Numbered from the stretch's first letter, positions 53,714 through 62,083 are shown. The stretch is 64,000 nt of DNA from CBDCRK01 sp965220955 (GCA_965220955.1 CBDCRK010000017.1:62001-126000), one strand, 5' to 3'. Made by a program: numbers and translations. Notes: generated by a model not told the origin, from the sequence alone.

Positions 53714-55054
53714 TCAGTAGCCGCGCCTTCCAGAGATGAGGCTATCGATCTTTTCGATGGTAGCCCTCAGCTCAGCATCCTCCTTTAGCCGTCTCTCTAT
53801 GGTATTAACCGCATGCAGGGCTGTGGTGTGATCCTTACCCCCAAATCTCAGCCCGATCATGGGATAGGAAGTCTGTGTGAGCTTGCGACACAGGTACATG
53901 GCTACCTGCCGAGGCAAGGTGATGAGATGAGAGCGCTTCTTTGAGGTGATATCTCCCACTCTTAACCCATAGTATTTGCTCACGGCCTTTTGTACCATCT
54001 CAACTGAGATTTCCTTGGTTTTGCCCTTGAGCAGATTGTGGAGGGCTTGGCGAGCCAACTCAATGGTGATGGCAGAGTGAGAGATAGAGGCAAAGGCCCC
54101 TAGACGGGTGAGGCCGCCCTCGAGCTCACGAATATTAGAGGTGAGGTTGGAGGCAATGAAAAGGGCTACTTCCTGAGGTAAGGCAATGTTTTGGAGTAGA
54201 GCTTTTTTCTGCAGAATGGCCACCCGGGTCTCCAGGTCAGGAGGCTGGATGTCAGCAATGAGCCCCCAAGCAAAGCGGTTTCTTAGTCTCTCCTCCAGTC
54301 CCTTGATCTCATTGGGGAACTTGTCCGAGGTGAGCACAATCTGCTTGTGTTTGTCGTGGATAGAGTTAAAAGTGTGAAAGAACTCCTCCTGAGTTCTTTC
54401 CCTACCCGAGAGAAACTGCACATCATCGACAATGAGCACATCAACCTGACGGAACTTGCTCTTAAAGTCATCCATCTTGTCACGGCGCAGGCTAGAGATG
54501 AGCTCATTGGTAAAGGACTCAGAGGAGACATAGAAACACTTCTTGGAGGCTCTTTTACCAAAGATTTCGTGGCCAATGGCATTGACCAGATGGGTTTTAC
54601 CCAAGCCCACCCCCCCATAGATGAAGAGGGGGTTATAACGATCGGCCGGAGAGGAAGCCACTGATTGAGCTGCAGCATGAGCAAACTGGTTATCAGCTCC
54701 AACCACAAAGTTAGCAAAGGTATAGTTGGAAATGAGGTTAGTACGATGATTGGAGGAGGGAGAAGCTTTGGGTAGCTCCTCAGGGGTGAAGAGGGGAAAG
54801 AGTTCGTGTTGTTTAGTAGAGTTGACATGGATAGAGACTTGGGCGGGATAACCCAGAATAGCGGTGAGGGTTTCCTCAAGAGGCTTAAGGAGGTTAGCCA
54901 TGAGCCAGTCACGAAAGAGGGGACTGGGAACTTCGAGATGAAGGGTGTGGTCACGCAAGGCGATAAAGCGGATGGGCTTGATCCAGGTATCGACGTTATG
55001 TTTGCCGACCTTATCAAGGAGAAGATCGAGAGTTTTATCCCACACCCTTTGCAT
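53714..55054 (-). CDS. dnaA: Chromosomal replication initiator DnaA
   Basis: A 446-residue DnaA. Domain I is residues 1-75, a short linker follows, and the AAA+ domain contains GGVGLGKTHL (Walker A), VDVLIVDDVQFL (Walker B) and ERLRNRFAWGL (sensor/arginine region). The C-terminal DNA-binding domain has the signature GLRFGGKDHTTALHAVNTIE. It binds DnaA boxes and opens the origin. Three perfect boxes lie within 145 bp upstream of its start (55118-55195), so autoregulation and an adjacent origin are likely. No dnaN follows, which is a departure from the common dnaA-dnaN order. Confidence 0.98.
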   Translation of the reverse strand: MQRVWDKTLDLLLDKVGKHNVDTWIKPIRFIALRDHTLHLEVPSPLFRDWLMANLLKPLEETLTAILGYPAQVSIHVNSTKQHELFPLFTPEELPKASPSSNHRTNLISNYTFANFVVGADNQFAHAAAQSVASSPADRYNPLFIYGGVGLGKTHLVNAIGHEIFGKRASKKCFYVSSESFTNELISSLRRDKMDDFKSKFRQVDVLIVDDVQFLSGRERTQEEFFHTFNSIHDKHKQIVLTSDKFPNEIKGLEERLRNRFAWGLIADIQPPDLETRVAILQKKALLQNIALPQEVALFIASNLTSNIRELEGGLTRLGAFASISHSAITIELARQALHNLLKGKTKEISVEMVQKAVSKYYGLRVGDITSKKRSHLITLPRQVAMYLCRKLTQTSYPMIGLRFGGKDHTTALHAVNTIERRLKEDAELRATIEKIDSLISGRRGY

Positions 55055-55624
55055 ACCTCAACCCTCACCAGCTTAGTAAAGCAAGTTGCCTGGAGTTTGG
55101 ATGGACTCAGAGTTAGGTTATCCACAGCTGTGGATAAGTGTATAAATAAGCTTAAAGGTTAAAGAAAGTAAGTTGTACTCACAGGGTTATCCACACAGTA
55201 TTGGCCCAATACTTTTTCTGTCTTGGAAGAGGAGATCTGTTCTTTGATCAGGAAAAAGGAAAAGAAGGGAAATTTCATTTCCAAACATTTCTAAACTTTT
55301 TCTTGACACAAGACAAGGGAAAAGAGGAGGAGGGAGCCGAACTACCTAAGTTATCTAAGAAAAAAACTTTTGGCTTGACTAGACTAGAGGCAGGTGGTAG
55401 CAGGGAAAAGAAAAGAGAGCGTGTATGTCTACGTCAGATAAGCTTTTTTTTGAAGCACAAATTTGCCCGTTTCTCTTGTAAGTAGCGTTTATCCAACAAC
55501 ACGCTTTTCTGAGCAAAATTGTTGGGCTCATGTACAGAATCTGTACTGATGACAGAGTTACCAGCATGGTCTTTTCCTGCAAAACTTTTGCACAACTTTG
55601 AACAACGAAGTCTGCTTCTCTTTT
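55055..55624. other. oriC: Probable replication origin with DnaA boxes
   Basis: The 570-bp region upstream of dnaA has no gene. Perfect DnaA boxes TTATCCACA lie at 55118-55126 (plus), 55129-55137 (minus) and 55187-55195 (plus). The first two form a 20-base perfect palindrome, TTATCCACAGCTGTGGATAA. A+T-rich DNA with purine runs follows (55240-55480), suitable for unwinding. A 15-base palindrome lies at 55532. Location and box consensus strongly suggest oriC, but GC skew was not computed. Confidence 0.8.
55532..55546. promoter_or_regulatory. Perfect palindrome, possible operator
   Basis: GTACAGAATCTGTAC, seven-base arms around a central A, lies in the origin region between the acyl-CoA dehydrogenase end and the DnaA boxes. 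The regulator is unknown. Palindromes of this length fit a dimeric repressor. Confidence 0.5.
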
Positions 55625-56779
55625 TTAACGATACGACGTATATTCCCTGCCAAATGCCTCCCGGGCAATAATCCCCTTCATGATCTCCGGTGTACCGTCT
55701 CCAATCTCCAAGCCAATGACATCGCGCAGCCGTTGCTCCAAAGGCGAGTCCATATTGTAACCATAATGACCGTGAAGAATAAGGCAGGTATGGATGGCAT
55801 CGGCAGAGACTTTGGGACCCATCCATTTGGCCATGGCCGACTCTTTAGTGTGAGGAAGTCCCTGGTCTTTGAGCCACAAGCACTTGTAAGCAACCAGGCG
55901 TGCGGCTTCAACCAGAGTAAGGTATTCGGCAACCTGGAAAGATACGCCTTCAAACTTTGCCAGGGGCCGACCAAAGACCTGCCTCCCCTTGGTGTATTCA
56001 ATGGTTTCTTCCAGGGACTGCTGAGCTGCGCCCACACAGGCAAGGGCAATGATTGCCCGGTTGAAGTCAAAGGCAACCATGGCTTGGTAAAATCCTCCGC
56101 TCTCATCCCCTAAGCGGTTACGGGCGGGAATGCGTACTCCGTCCAAGAACAACGAGCCCCGGCAAGTGAGACGTTCGCCTGGGCTTTTGTAGACCTGACG
56201 GGAAACTCCGGGAAGATCCAGGGGAACCAAAAAGGCTGAGATCCCACGCGCCCCCTCATCTCCTGTGCGAGTAAACACAATGCAGGCATCGGCGTAGCCG
56301 GCAAAAGTGATGGAGGCTTTTTCTCCAGTGATCACGTAGTCATCCCCCATCTTCACCGCCCGGGTAGAGATATTCGCGGCGTCCGAGCCCGCCCCTGGCT
56401 CGGTAAGGCCGAAGGCAATGATTTTTTCTCCTTTGTTGATCTGTGGCAGCCACTCTTCCTGGACCTCCCGGTGGGCATATCCGGCCAGAAGCTCGCAGGA
56501 GATAAGGCCGAGCTCAATAAAGAGATTGTAGTTGAAGTCTCCACGAGAGAGCTCCTCTGTGGCAATGCCACAGGTGACAAAGCTGGCATTTAAGCCACCA
56601 AATTGTTCGGGTACCCGTAATCCGGTAATTCCCAGGTCGGCAAGCTCTTTCATTTTCTCTTCTTTGGGAAAAGTTTCCCCGCGGTCCCAGCGGGAGTAAT
56701 TAGGCAAGAGTTTTTCCATAGTAAACTGGCGTAGGGTTTCTTGAAACAGTTTGTGTTCGTCACTAAAAGCAAACTCCAT
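55625..56779 (-). CDS. Acyl-CoA dehydrogenase with Asp at the usual catalytic Glu position
   Basis: A 384-residue acyl-CoA dehydrogenase with FGLTEPGAGSDAANIS, EKASITFAGYADACIV and IHTCLILHGHYGYNMDS. At the C-terminus, where most members have GEGTSEIQ, this protein has IGDGTPEIM with Asp361. In cyclic-acyl-CoA dehydrogenases of the benzoate pathway an Asp can serve as the base, so an alicyclic or branched substrate is possible (inference). It ends next to the origin region. Confidence 0.9.
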   Translation of the reverse strand: MEFAFSDEHKLFQETLRQFTMEKLLPNYSRWDRGETFPKEEKMKELADLGITGLRVPEQFGGLNASFVTCGIATEELSRGDFNYNLFIELGLISCELLAGYAHREVQEEWLPQINKGEKIIAFGLTEPGAGSDAANISTRAVKMGDDYVITGEKASITFAGYADACIVFTRTGDEGARGISAFLVPLDLPGVSRQVYKSPGERLTCRGSLFLDGVRIPARNRLGDESGGFYQAMVAFDFNRAIIALACVGAAQQSLEETIEYTKGRQVFGRPLAKFEGVSFQVAEYLTLVEAARLVAYKCLWLKDQGLPHTKESAMAKWMGPKVSADAIHTCLILHGHYGYNMDSPLEQRLRDVIGLEIGDGTPEIMKGIIAREAFGREYTSYR

Positions 56780-56981
56780 ATCTGTATAGACCTCCTCTTT
56801 ACTCCCCCGCAGGTTTTTCTATCGTACTGACTGGGAAAGACATGTGCAAGGATGTGGGCTGGACAAGCAAGCTCTTTTCCTTTTGATCTGTTTGATCTAT
56901 TTGTTTTGGTTAATTTGGCTCACGGGTTGGTGATATGGCTGACAGCCGAAATAGTTAGGGGATGATATTAAGGAGAGAGAG

Positions 56982-57443
56982 ATGCCTGGTATTACAGAGG
57001 ATTCACTTATTGAAACGGTTGAGGGGCCAGCGCGGATTGGCCGATTCGTTGGCAAATTCATGCCGGTGCTGACCCGACTCCCTAATGGACAGTTTGGTTT
57101 TCGCCAGATGAGGGTGGAGAAAACGGGTGAGCAGGTGCCGGTGTTTCGGGTTACGCTCAACAACCAGCAGGCAGTAACGGTGGCGGCGGATCACGTTTTT
57201 TATAAAAAAGGAGCGCAAGAGACGGTTCTAGCCAAAAACCTACAAGTGGGAGAAAAACTGGAGCCTAGCTGGATGTTTCCCGAGGGGTATGTTTCTCCCC
57301 ACCGTCCGGATTCACCCTCAGAGGGATGCTACAGGGTTGTGGGCATTGAGTCTGCCGGAGAAGCTGATGTGTTCAACTGTAGGGTCAACGAAACCCACTG
57401 GTATTACCTAACGTGTGGGGTGCTCTGTAAAGACGGAGATTGA
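56982..57443 (+). CDS. Free-standing Hint (Hedgehog/intein)-like protein
   Basis: A 153-residue protein with Hint-fold features. The N-terminal DSLIETVEGPARIGRFVGKF matches block A, with Ser8 where inteins have Cys. VTVAADHVFYKKG matches block B with its conserved His. VFNCRVNETHWYYLTCGVLC matches the C-terminal block G, but the terminal His-Asn of inteins is missing. There is no flanking extein, signal peptide or host protein: AAGGAG and a proper ATG show it is a stand-alone gene. Function unknown. Confidence 0.7.
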   Translation: MPGITEDSLIETVEGPARIGRFVGKFMPVLTRLPNGQFGFRQMRVEKTGEQVPVFRVTLNNQQAVTVAADHVFYKKGAQETVLAKNLQVGEKLEPSWMFPEGYVSPHRPDSPSEGCYRVVGIESAGEADVFNCRVNETHWYYLTCGVLCKDGD

Positions 57444-57519
57444 CACCCCCGGCTACCTCTACTAGCATACAGCTCGACAGCTTTTTCAAGGACCTTCGCA
57501 GCTAAAAAGGAGGTGTACT

Positions 57520-58302
57520 ATGGCAGACGGGAAAGCAAAACGGATGTGGGGACTGCCTAACGCAGAGATCACAGTGCCCCAGAGTTTGTTAATGCACGGT
57601 GCTCCGAACGACCTCATCACGGTGCCGTGCCCGGCATACCTTATCGAGCATCCCAAAGGCCTGGTGTTGTTTGATACCGGCTGTCATCCCAAGGTGGCTG
57701 ATGACCCGAGTTATTGGGGACCAATGGGAGCTGCGCTGCAGGTGAATTATCCCAAAGATCTCTTGCTCGATAATCAGGTAAAAGGGCTTGGCTACAAGAT
57801 GGACGATGTTAAATATGTGGTGGTTTCCCACCTCCATCTTGACCACACCGGTTATCTACATGCGTTTCCCAACGCTAAGTTCCTGATTATGGCGAATGAG
57901 CTACGTTACGCTTACTGGCCGGATACCCACTTGCGGGGTGCATTTATCTTTGAGGATATTGTACCCACCCGCAACTTTGACTGGCTTGAGCTGGACGGCG
58001 ATTTTGACCTCTTTGGTGACGGCAGCCTGCATATGCTGAAAACCCCGGGACATACGCCAGGCGAGTGTTCCCTTTATGTGCGCCTGCCTAACCGCAAGAT
58101 CCTGCTGGTAGGCGATACGGTTCACTTACGTGGCCAGCTTGATACGCTTGCTGGTATGCCGCTTGATACTGACCCGGTTCAGTCTTCTTTGTCAATCCAG
58201 CGGGTCAAGGCCATTCGTGACATGCACGAGGCAACGATGTGGATTACCCATGATCCTGAAGACTGGGCTGAGCTGCCACACGCTCCCACAGCCATTGAGT
58301 AA
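57520..58302 (+). CDS. MBL-fold hydrolase, N-acyl-homoserine-lactonase-like
   Basis: A 260-residue metallo-beta-lactamase-fold protein of the AttM/AiiB type. The dinuclear zinc ligands are His104, His106, Asp108, His109 (SHLHLDHTG), His in TPGHTPGE, Asp in LLVGDTVH and His in WITHDPEDW. It probably opens a lactone ring such as an acyl-homoserine lactone, quenching quorum signals, but other lactones are possible. AAGGAGG precedes the ATG. The FmdB-type gene follows 14 bp later, so one operon is likely. Confidence 0.88.
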   Translation: MADGKAKRMWGLPNAEITVPQSLLMHGAPNDLITVPCPAYLIEHPKGLVLFDTGCHPKVADDPSYWGPMGAALQVNYPKDLLLDNQVKGLGYKMDDVKYVVVSHLHLDHTGYLHAFPNAKFLIMANELRYAYWPDTHLRGAFIFEDIVPTRNFDWLELDGDFDLFGDGSLHMLKTPGHTPGECSLYVRLPNRKILLVGDTVHLRGQLDTLAGMPLDTDPVQSSLSIQRVKAIRDMHEATMWITHDPEDWAELPHAPTAIE

Positions 58303-58316
58303 ACGGAGGGGGCAAT

Positions 58317-58883
58317 ATGCCGCTCTACGAATATTACTGTCTCCGGTGTGATTTCACGTTCGAGGTGCTGGCCAGCCTGAATGAGGCATCAAAGAAGAAG
58401 TCCTGCCCGGAATGCGGGAAACGGGCCCCACGGATTGCTTCTGCTTTTGCCATTGCCTCCGGTGGTCATGAGCAGCATGAGGGCGAGAAGGCGATTGCCA
58501 TGCAGCAACCGCGGGGGCTGCGCCCGCATGACCCACGGCCGGTGTGCATGCGGTATCCCCAAGTTCCGCTCTCATGCCACATGGACGAGCCCTCGGTACG
58601 ACGGTTTGCTGCTCATGCCCAGGGGCGAGGCAACGAGTATGACGACAAGATGGCGCAGCGGGCTGAGGTCCGCAAGCAGCGTGGCATTCCTGAACCCGTG
58701 GTTGCGCCTCCCGCTCACGGGCACGACCATGGCCACAATTTTCGCCGTCACGCTACCACTCAGGGGCATGACCATGGCCCCCACACCCATACCCACGAGC
58801 ACACGCAAACAAGGGATAAAAAGCATAGCCACTCACATACGGGCAGGGGTGCCGGCAAGGATGCCGCCCATGTGCACAGGTGA
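58317..58883 (+). CDS. FmdB-type zinc-ribbon protein with histidine-rich C-terminal tail
   Basis: A 188-residue protein. Residues 1-40 form a FmdB zinc ribbon with Cys8, Cys11, Cys30 and Cys33 (PLYEYYCLRC and CPECGKR). The remainder is unusual: an Ala/Arg-rich middle and, from about residue 130, a tail with about 25 histidines (HGHDHGHNFRRH, HDHGPHTHTHEHTQ, HSHSHTG). Ordinary FmdB proteins are 70-110 residues. The tail looks like a metal store or sensor for zinc, nickel or copper. It starts 14 bp after the MBL-fold gene. Confidence 0.85.
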   Translation: MPLYEYYCLRCDFTFEVLASLNEASKKKSCPECGKRAPRIASAFAIASGGHEQHEGEKAIAMQQPRGLRPHDPRPVCMRYPQVPLSCHMDEPSVRRFAAHAQGRGNEYDDKMAQRAEVRKQRGIPEPVVAPPAHGHDHGHNFRRHATTQGHDHGPHTHTHEHTQTRDKKHSHSHTGRGAGKDAAHVHR

Positions 58884-58997
58884 TTGGCAAGACTAATGCG
58901 CCAACTCTCTGTCATGGTTTGTGTTGTAGAGGCGGCCCTCGTGGCCTCTGACACCAGGGCTTGTGAGGGTTAGAGAGGATAGGAAGGAAGATAAACT

Positions 58998-59414
58998 ATG
59001 GCCGAAGTTGTGAATTTTCCCCGTCCTATTCCTGAATACGATGCCGAGGAATTCTGGGCGGGGTGTAACCGTGGGGAACTCCTCATGCAACGTTGCCAGC
59101 AATGTCACAAATTTCGTTGGTTACCCCGGCCCATGTGTCCTTACTGTCAGTCGTTGGAAAAGGAGTGGGTGAAGGTGAGCGGTCGGGGCAGAGTCCACAC
59201 TTGGACGATTATCACCCACCCGGTGCATCCAGCAGCGGTAGACAAAGTGCCATACAATGTTGTCCAGGTACGCCTTGATGAGCAGCCGGATTTGCTTATG
59301 GTCAGCAATTTAGTGGGGATAAAAAACGAGGACATCCAGTTCGACATGCCTGTGGAGGTAGTGTTTGAGGAGTTGGAGCCCGAAGTGAGGTTACCAAAAT
59401 TTAAGCCGGTATAG
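58998..59414 (+). CDS. DUF35 zinc-ribbon/OB-fold protein
   Basis: A 138-residue protein with a rubredoxin-like zinc knuckle (Cys33, Cys36, Cys47, Cys50: MQRCQQCHKFR and MCPYCQS) followed by an OB fold (GRVHTWTIITH, YNVVQVRLDEQPDLLMVSNL). These proteins usually partner a thiolase-like lipid-transfer enzyme in acyl-CoA and steroid side-chain metabolism. No thiolase is present here; the next gene, 10 bp on, is an SDR. The start has AGGAAG upstream. Confidence 0.9.
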   Translation: MAEVVNFPRPIPEYDAEEFWAGCNRGELLMQRCQQCHKFRWLPRPMCPYCQSLEKEWVKVSGRGRVHTWTIITHPVHPAAVDKVPYNVVQVRLDEQPDLLMVSNLVGIKNEDIQFDMPVEVVFEELEPEVRLPKFKPV

Positions 59415-59424
59415 GGGAACCACT

Positions 59425-60201
59425 ATGGAGCTAGGCTTACAGGGCAAGGTTGCTATTGTTACTGGGGGAAGCAAGGGTATTGGCCAGGCTACGGCTCTGG
59501 GTTTGATCAAGGAAGGAGCATCTGTCCTTATTTGCGCACGGGGCAAGGAGGCTTTGGAGGCAACGACCAAGGACCTACAAGGAGGGGAAGGGCAAATGAT
59601 TGCGGTACAGGCAGATCTCACCCAAGCCGAAGCAATCAAGGAGGTTACCTCTCGCTGCCTGGAAGCCTTTGGCCGGGTTGATATTCTGGTTAACAACGCC
59701 GGTAGCGCCCGGCCGGGAGATTTCTTAAGCCTAGCGGACGAGGCCTGGCTGGATGACTGGACATTGAAGTTCTTTGGTTATATGCGCATGGCCCGGGAAG
59801 TCCTGCCTCACATGCAAAAGCAGGAGGGAGGAGTGATTATCAACATTATTGGTACTGGTGCGCTCCGGCCTGTTGGCAACTACATGATTGGTGGCAGCGC
59901 CAATGCTGCGCTCAACCACTTCACCAAGGCCTTGGCTGATGAAGGGGCAAAGCGTGGCGTGCGGGTGGTTGGCATCAACCCGGGGCCGATTCTCACAGAG
60001 CGGCTTGAACGGTTTATATCCACTCTCAGCAGCGGGGCTACAGCTGAAGAAGCCATGCGCAAGATGACTCCTTTGGGACGGGTGGGCAAGGCGGAGGAAG
60101 TGGCAGACCTGGTACTTTTTCTTGCCTCCGAACGAGCCGCCTTCATTCACGGGGCCAACATTACTATTGATGGCGGAGCTAATCCCGGTCTGATGGGATA
60201 G
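59425..60201 (+). CDS. SDR-family NAD(P)-dependent oxidoreductase
   Basis: A 258-residue short-chain dehydrogenase with AIVTGGSKGIGQATALGL near residue 9, NNAGSARPG near residue 91, and an atypical catalytic segment: GTGALRPVGNYMIGGSANAA instead of the usual Ser plus YxxxK. The expected Tyr is Tyr in NYMIGGSAN and the Lys is replaced by Ser, so the family mechanism may be altered. Ten bases separate it from the DUF35 gene, so they form an operon. Substrate unknown, likely an acyl-CoA or steroid-like ketone. Confidence 0.88.
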   Translation: MELGLQGKVAIVTGGSKGIGQATALGLIKEGASVLICARGKEALEATTKDLQGGEGQMIAVQADLTQAEAIKEVTSRCLEAFGRVDILVNNAGSARPGDFLSLADEAWLDDWTLKFFGYMRMAREVLPHMQKQEGGVIINIIGTGALRPVGNYMIGGSANAALNHFTKALADEGAKRGVRVVGINPGPILTERLERFISTLSSGATAEEAMRKMTPLGRVGKAEEVADLVLFLASERAAFIHGANITIDGGANPGLMG

Positions 60202-60210
60202 CAAAAGCGG

Positions 60211-60300
60211 TCAGCCTCCAGCAATCAGCCGTCAGGCAAATAGGGGACTGAAGAATAGATAGAGTATTTTTGCTGAGAGTTGATTGCTGACAACTGAGGG
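60211..60300. repeat. Intergenic imperfect inverted repeat before nadE
   Basis: AGCAATCA at 60220-60227 pairs with TGATTGCT at 60281-60288, and flanking TCAG/CTGA bases extend the pairing. It resembles intergenic repeats of the CAGCCGTCAG type seen in many genomes. It lies in the gap between the SDR gene and nadE. Confidence 0.4.
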
Positions 60301-60313
60301 CTTACTTTTTATT

Positions 60314-61135
60314 GTGCGTCATCTCCCAACTAATCCCCAGCTTTTCCACAAAATTCTCACCCTTTTTATTGCTAACGAAGTCCACAAGGTAGGGATGGCC
60401 AGAGCGGTTGTGGGTCTCTCTGGCGGTGTGGACTCCAGCCTGAGCGCTTTCCTGGCCGCTGAAGCCCTGGGGTCGGAAAACGTTCTTGCCATCAGGATGC
60501 CCTATAAGACTTCCAGTCGAGAGAGTCTGGAGCATGCCGATCTGGTGATTGCTGCCACCGGCATTCAGTCTCTTACGGTTGAGATTACTCCTCAAATCGA
60601 TGCCTACTTCTCCTGCCATCCTGATGCTAGCAATCTGCGGCGAGGAAATAAAATGGCCAGGGAGCGTATGACCATCCTTTATGATCATTCTGCCCACTGG
60701 CAGGCGCTAGTTTTAGGCACCAGCAATAAGACGGAGTTACTTCTTGGTTATGGCACCCTCTACGGGGATATGGCTTCGGCCATTAATCCCTTGGGGGACC
60801 TGTATAAGACCCAGGTATGGGCTTTGGCTGAAGAAGTGGGTGTCCCCCGGCCAATCATTGAAAAAAAGCCCTCAGCAGACCTCTGGGTGGGGCAGACGGA
60901 TGAAGCCGAGCTGGGCTTTAGCTACCGCACGGTAGACGAGCTACTCTATCTTATGGTGGACCAGCGCTATTCCCGGGAAGAACTCCTTGCTGAGGGTTTG
61001 CCCCAGGCTTTTATTGACGACATCTACCGCCGCATTATGAACTCCCAATACAAACGTCGCCTGCCGGTGATTGCCAAGGTCTCGCAGCGTACCATTGACA
61101 GGGATTTCCGCTATGCGCGGGATTGGGGACGGTAG
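60314..61135 (+). CDS. nadE: NAD+ synthase (ammonia- or glutamine-dependent, no glutaminase domain)
   Basis: A 273-residue ATP-pyrophosphatase-type NAD synthetase. The P-loop GLSGGVDSSLSAF is at residues about 34-46, and the NaAD/ATP-binding LVLGTSNKTELLLGYGT and the KKPSADLWVGQTDE segment are clear. It turns nicotinate adenine dinucleotide into NAD+, the last step of NAD synthesis. The N-terminal glutaminase domain of the long form is missing. The GTG at 60314 is chosen to match the family N-terminus; a TTG at 60284 is in frame, and neither has a strong ribosome site. Confidence 0.95.
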   Translation: MRHLPTNPQLFHKILTLFIANEVHKVGMARAVVGLSGGVDSSLSAFLAAEALGSENVLAIRMPYKTSSRESLEHADLVIAATGIQSLTVEITPQIDAYFSCHPDASNLRRGNKMARERMTILYDHSAHWQALVLGTSNKTELLLGYGTLYGDMASAINPLGDLYKTQVWALAEEVGVPRPIIEKKPSADLWVGQTDEAELGFSYRTVDELLYLMVDQRYSREELLAEGLPQAFIDDIYRRIMNSQYKRRLPVIAKVSQRTIDRDFRYARDWGR

Positions 61136-61141
61136 CCTATA

Positions 61142-61246
61142 ATGACTACTCTGGAGATTGTTTTTCTTTTCTTCGGGTTCCTTGCCTTTGTGGGTATTCT
61201 TGTGGCCCTTACCGATAAGAACTCGAAATGGAAGGGGAGAAAATAG
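61142..61246 (+). CDS. Small single-pass membrane protein (34 aa)
   Basis: A 34-residue frame, MTTLEIVFLFFGFLAFVGIL then VALTDKNSKWKGRK, lies between nadE and rsmI with no overlap. It has one hydrophobic helix and a positive C-terminal tail, the usual look of a small membrane protein. The ribosome site is weak (GACGGTAG). It is too short for homology to be certain, and a chance frame cannot be excluded. Confidence 0.45.
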   Translation: MTTLEIVFLFFGFLAFVGILVALTDKNSKWKGRK

Positions 61247-61261
61247 TTCTACCCAGCAGTC

Positions 61262-62083
61262 ATGCCTGGCACTCTCTACATTGTTGCTACTCCCATTGGG
61301 AACTTAGAAGACATTACGTTGCGGGCCCTGCGCATCCTCAAGGAAGTTGACCTTATTGCCGCTGAAGACACCCGCCAAACGCGAAAGCTTTTGACCCACT
61401 ATGGTATCTCTACCTCGCTCACCAGCTATTACGACCAGATCGAAGCCTCGAAGGCGCCCCTCCTCATTGAGCAACTCAAAGCAGGAAAGACAATAGCCCT
61501 GGTGACCGATGCCGGAACTCCGGGAATTTCCGACCCCGGCTATCGTTTGGTGAGCAGTGCGTGGAAGACCGGGATCAAGGTTGTTCCTATTCCCGGACCC
61601 TCGGCGCTCACCGCGCTGCTCAGTTGTGCAGGACTGCCAACGGATTGCTTTGCCTTTGCGGGCTTTCTCCCAGCCAAAAAAGGCCGTCGGGTCAAAGCCC
61701 TGGAAAAACTCAGAAGCGAAGAACGAACCCTAGTCTTCTTCGAGTCAGCCCAGCGACTCCTTGCCTGCCTGGAAGATATGCGCTCGGTTTTTGGCGACCG
61801 GGAAGTTGCCATTGGTAGAGAGCTGACCAAAGTCTATGAGGAGATCCTGCGAGGGAAGCTGAGTGAGTTGATTGGTTCACTACAGGAGCAAGAAATTAGA
61901 GGGGAGGTCACTTTGCTGGTGAGCGGTCAAAAAGAGGGAGAGACAATTGAGCAGGGATCGCTGGCAGAGGAAATCCAAGCCCTTCAGGCTCAGGGTCTTT
62001 CTCGCAAGGAAATTGCTCACCTTATTGGTGAGAAGCGTGGAATTGCCAAACGAATTGTTTATGCCGCAAGCCTACGCCTTTAA
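61262..62083 (+). CDS. rsmI: 16S rRNA (cytidine1402-2'-O)-methyltransferase
   Basis: A 273-residue tetrapyrrole-methylase-fold enzyme that methylates C1402 of 16S rRNA using SAM. Signatures are YIVATPIGNLEDITLRAL at the N-terminus, AAEDTRQTRKLL, LVTDAGTPGISDPG (SAM-binding) and PIPGPSALTALLSCAGLP. The length is normal for RsmI. It lies downstream of nadE and the small membrane ORF in one direction. Confidence 0.97.
   Translation: MPGTLYIVATPIGNLEDITLRALRILKEVDLIAAEDTRQTRKLLTHYGISTSLTSYYDQIEASKAPLLIEQLKAGKTIALVTDAGTPGISDPGYRLVSSAWKTGIKVVPIPGPSALTALLSCAGLPTDCFAFAGFLPAKKGRRVKALEKLRSEERTLVFFESAQRLLACLEDMRSVFGDREVAIGRELTKVYEEILRGKLSELIGSLQEQEIRGEVTLLVSGQKEGETIEQGSLAEEIQALQAQGLSRKEIAHLIGEKRGIAKRIVYAASLRL

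Noticed and set aside
55541..55555. LexA box (CTGT and ACAG half-sites) near 55541
   Set aside because: The half-sites are seven bases apart instead of the eight in the E. coli consensus, so it was not called; only the clean palindrome is reported.
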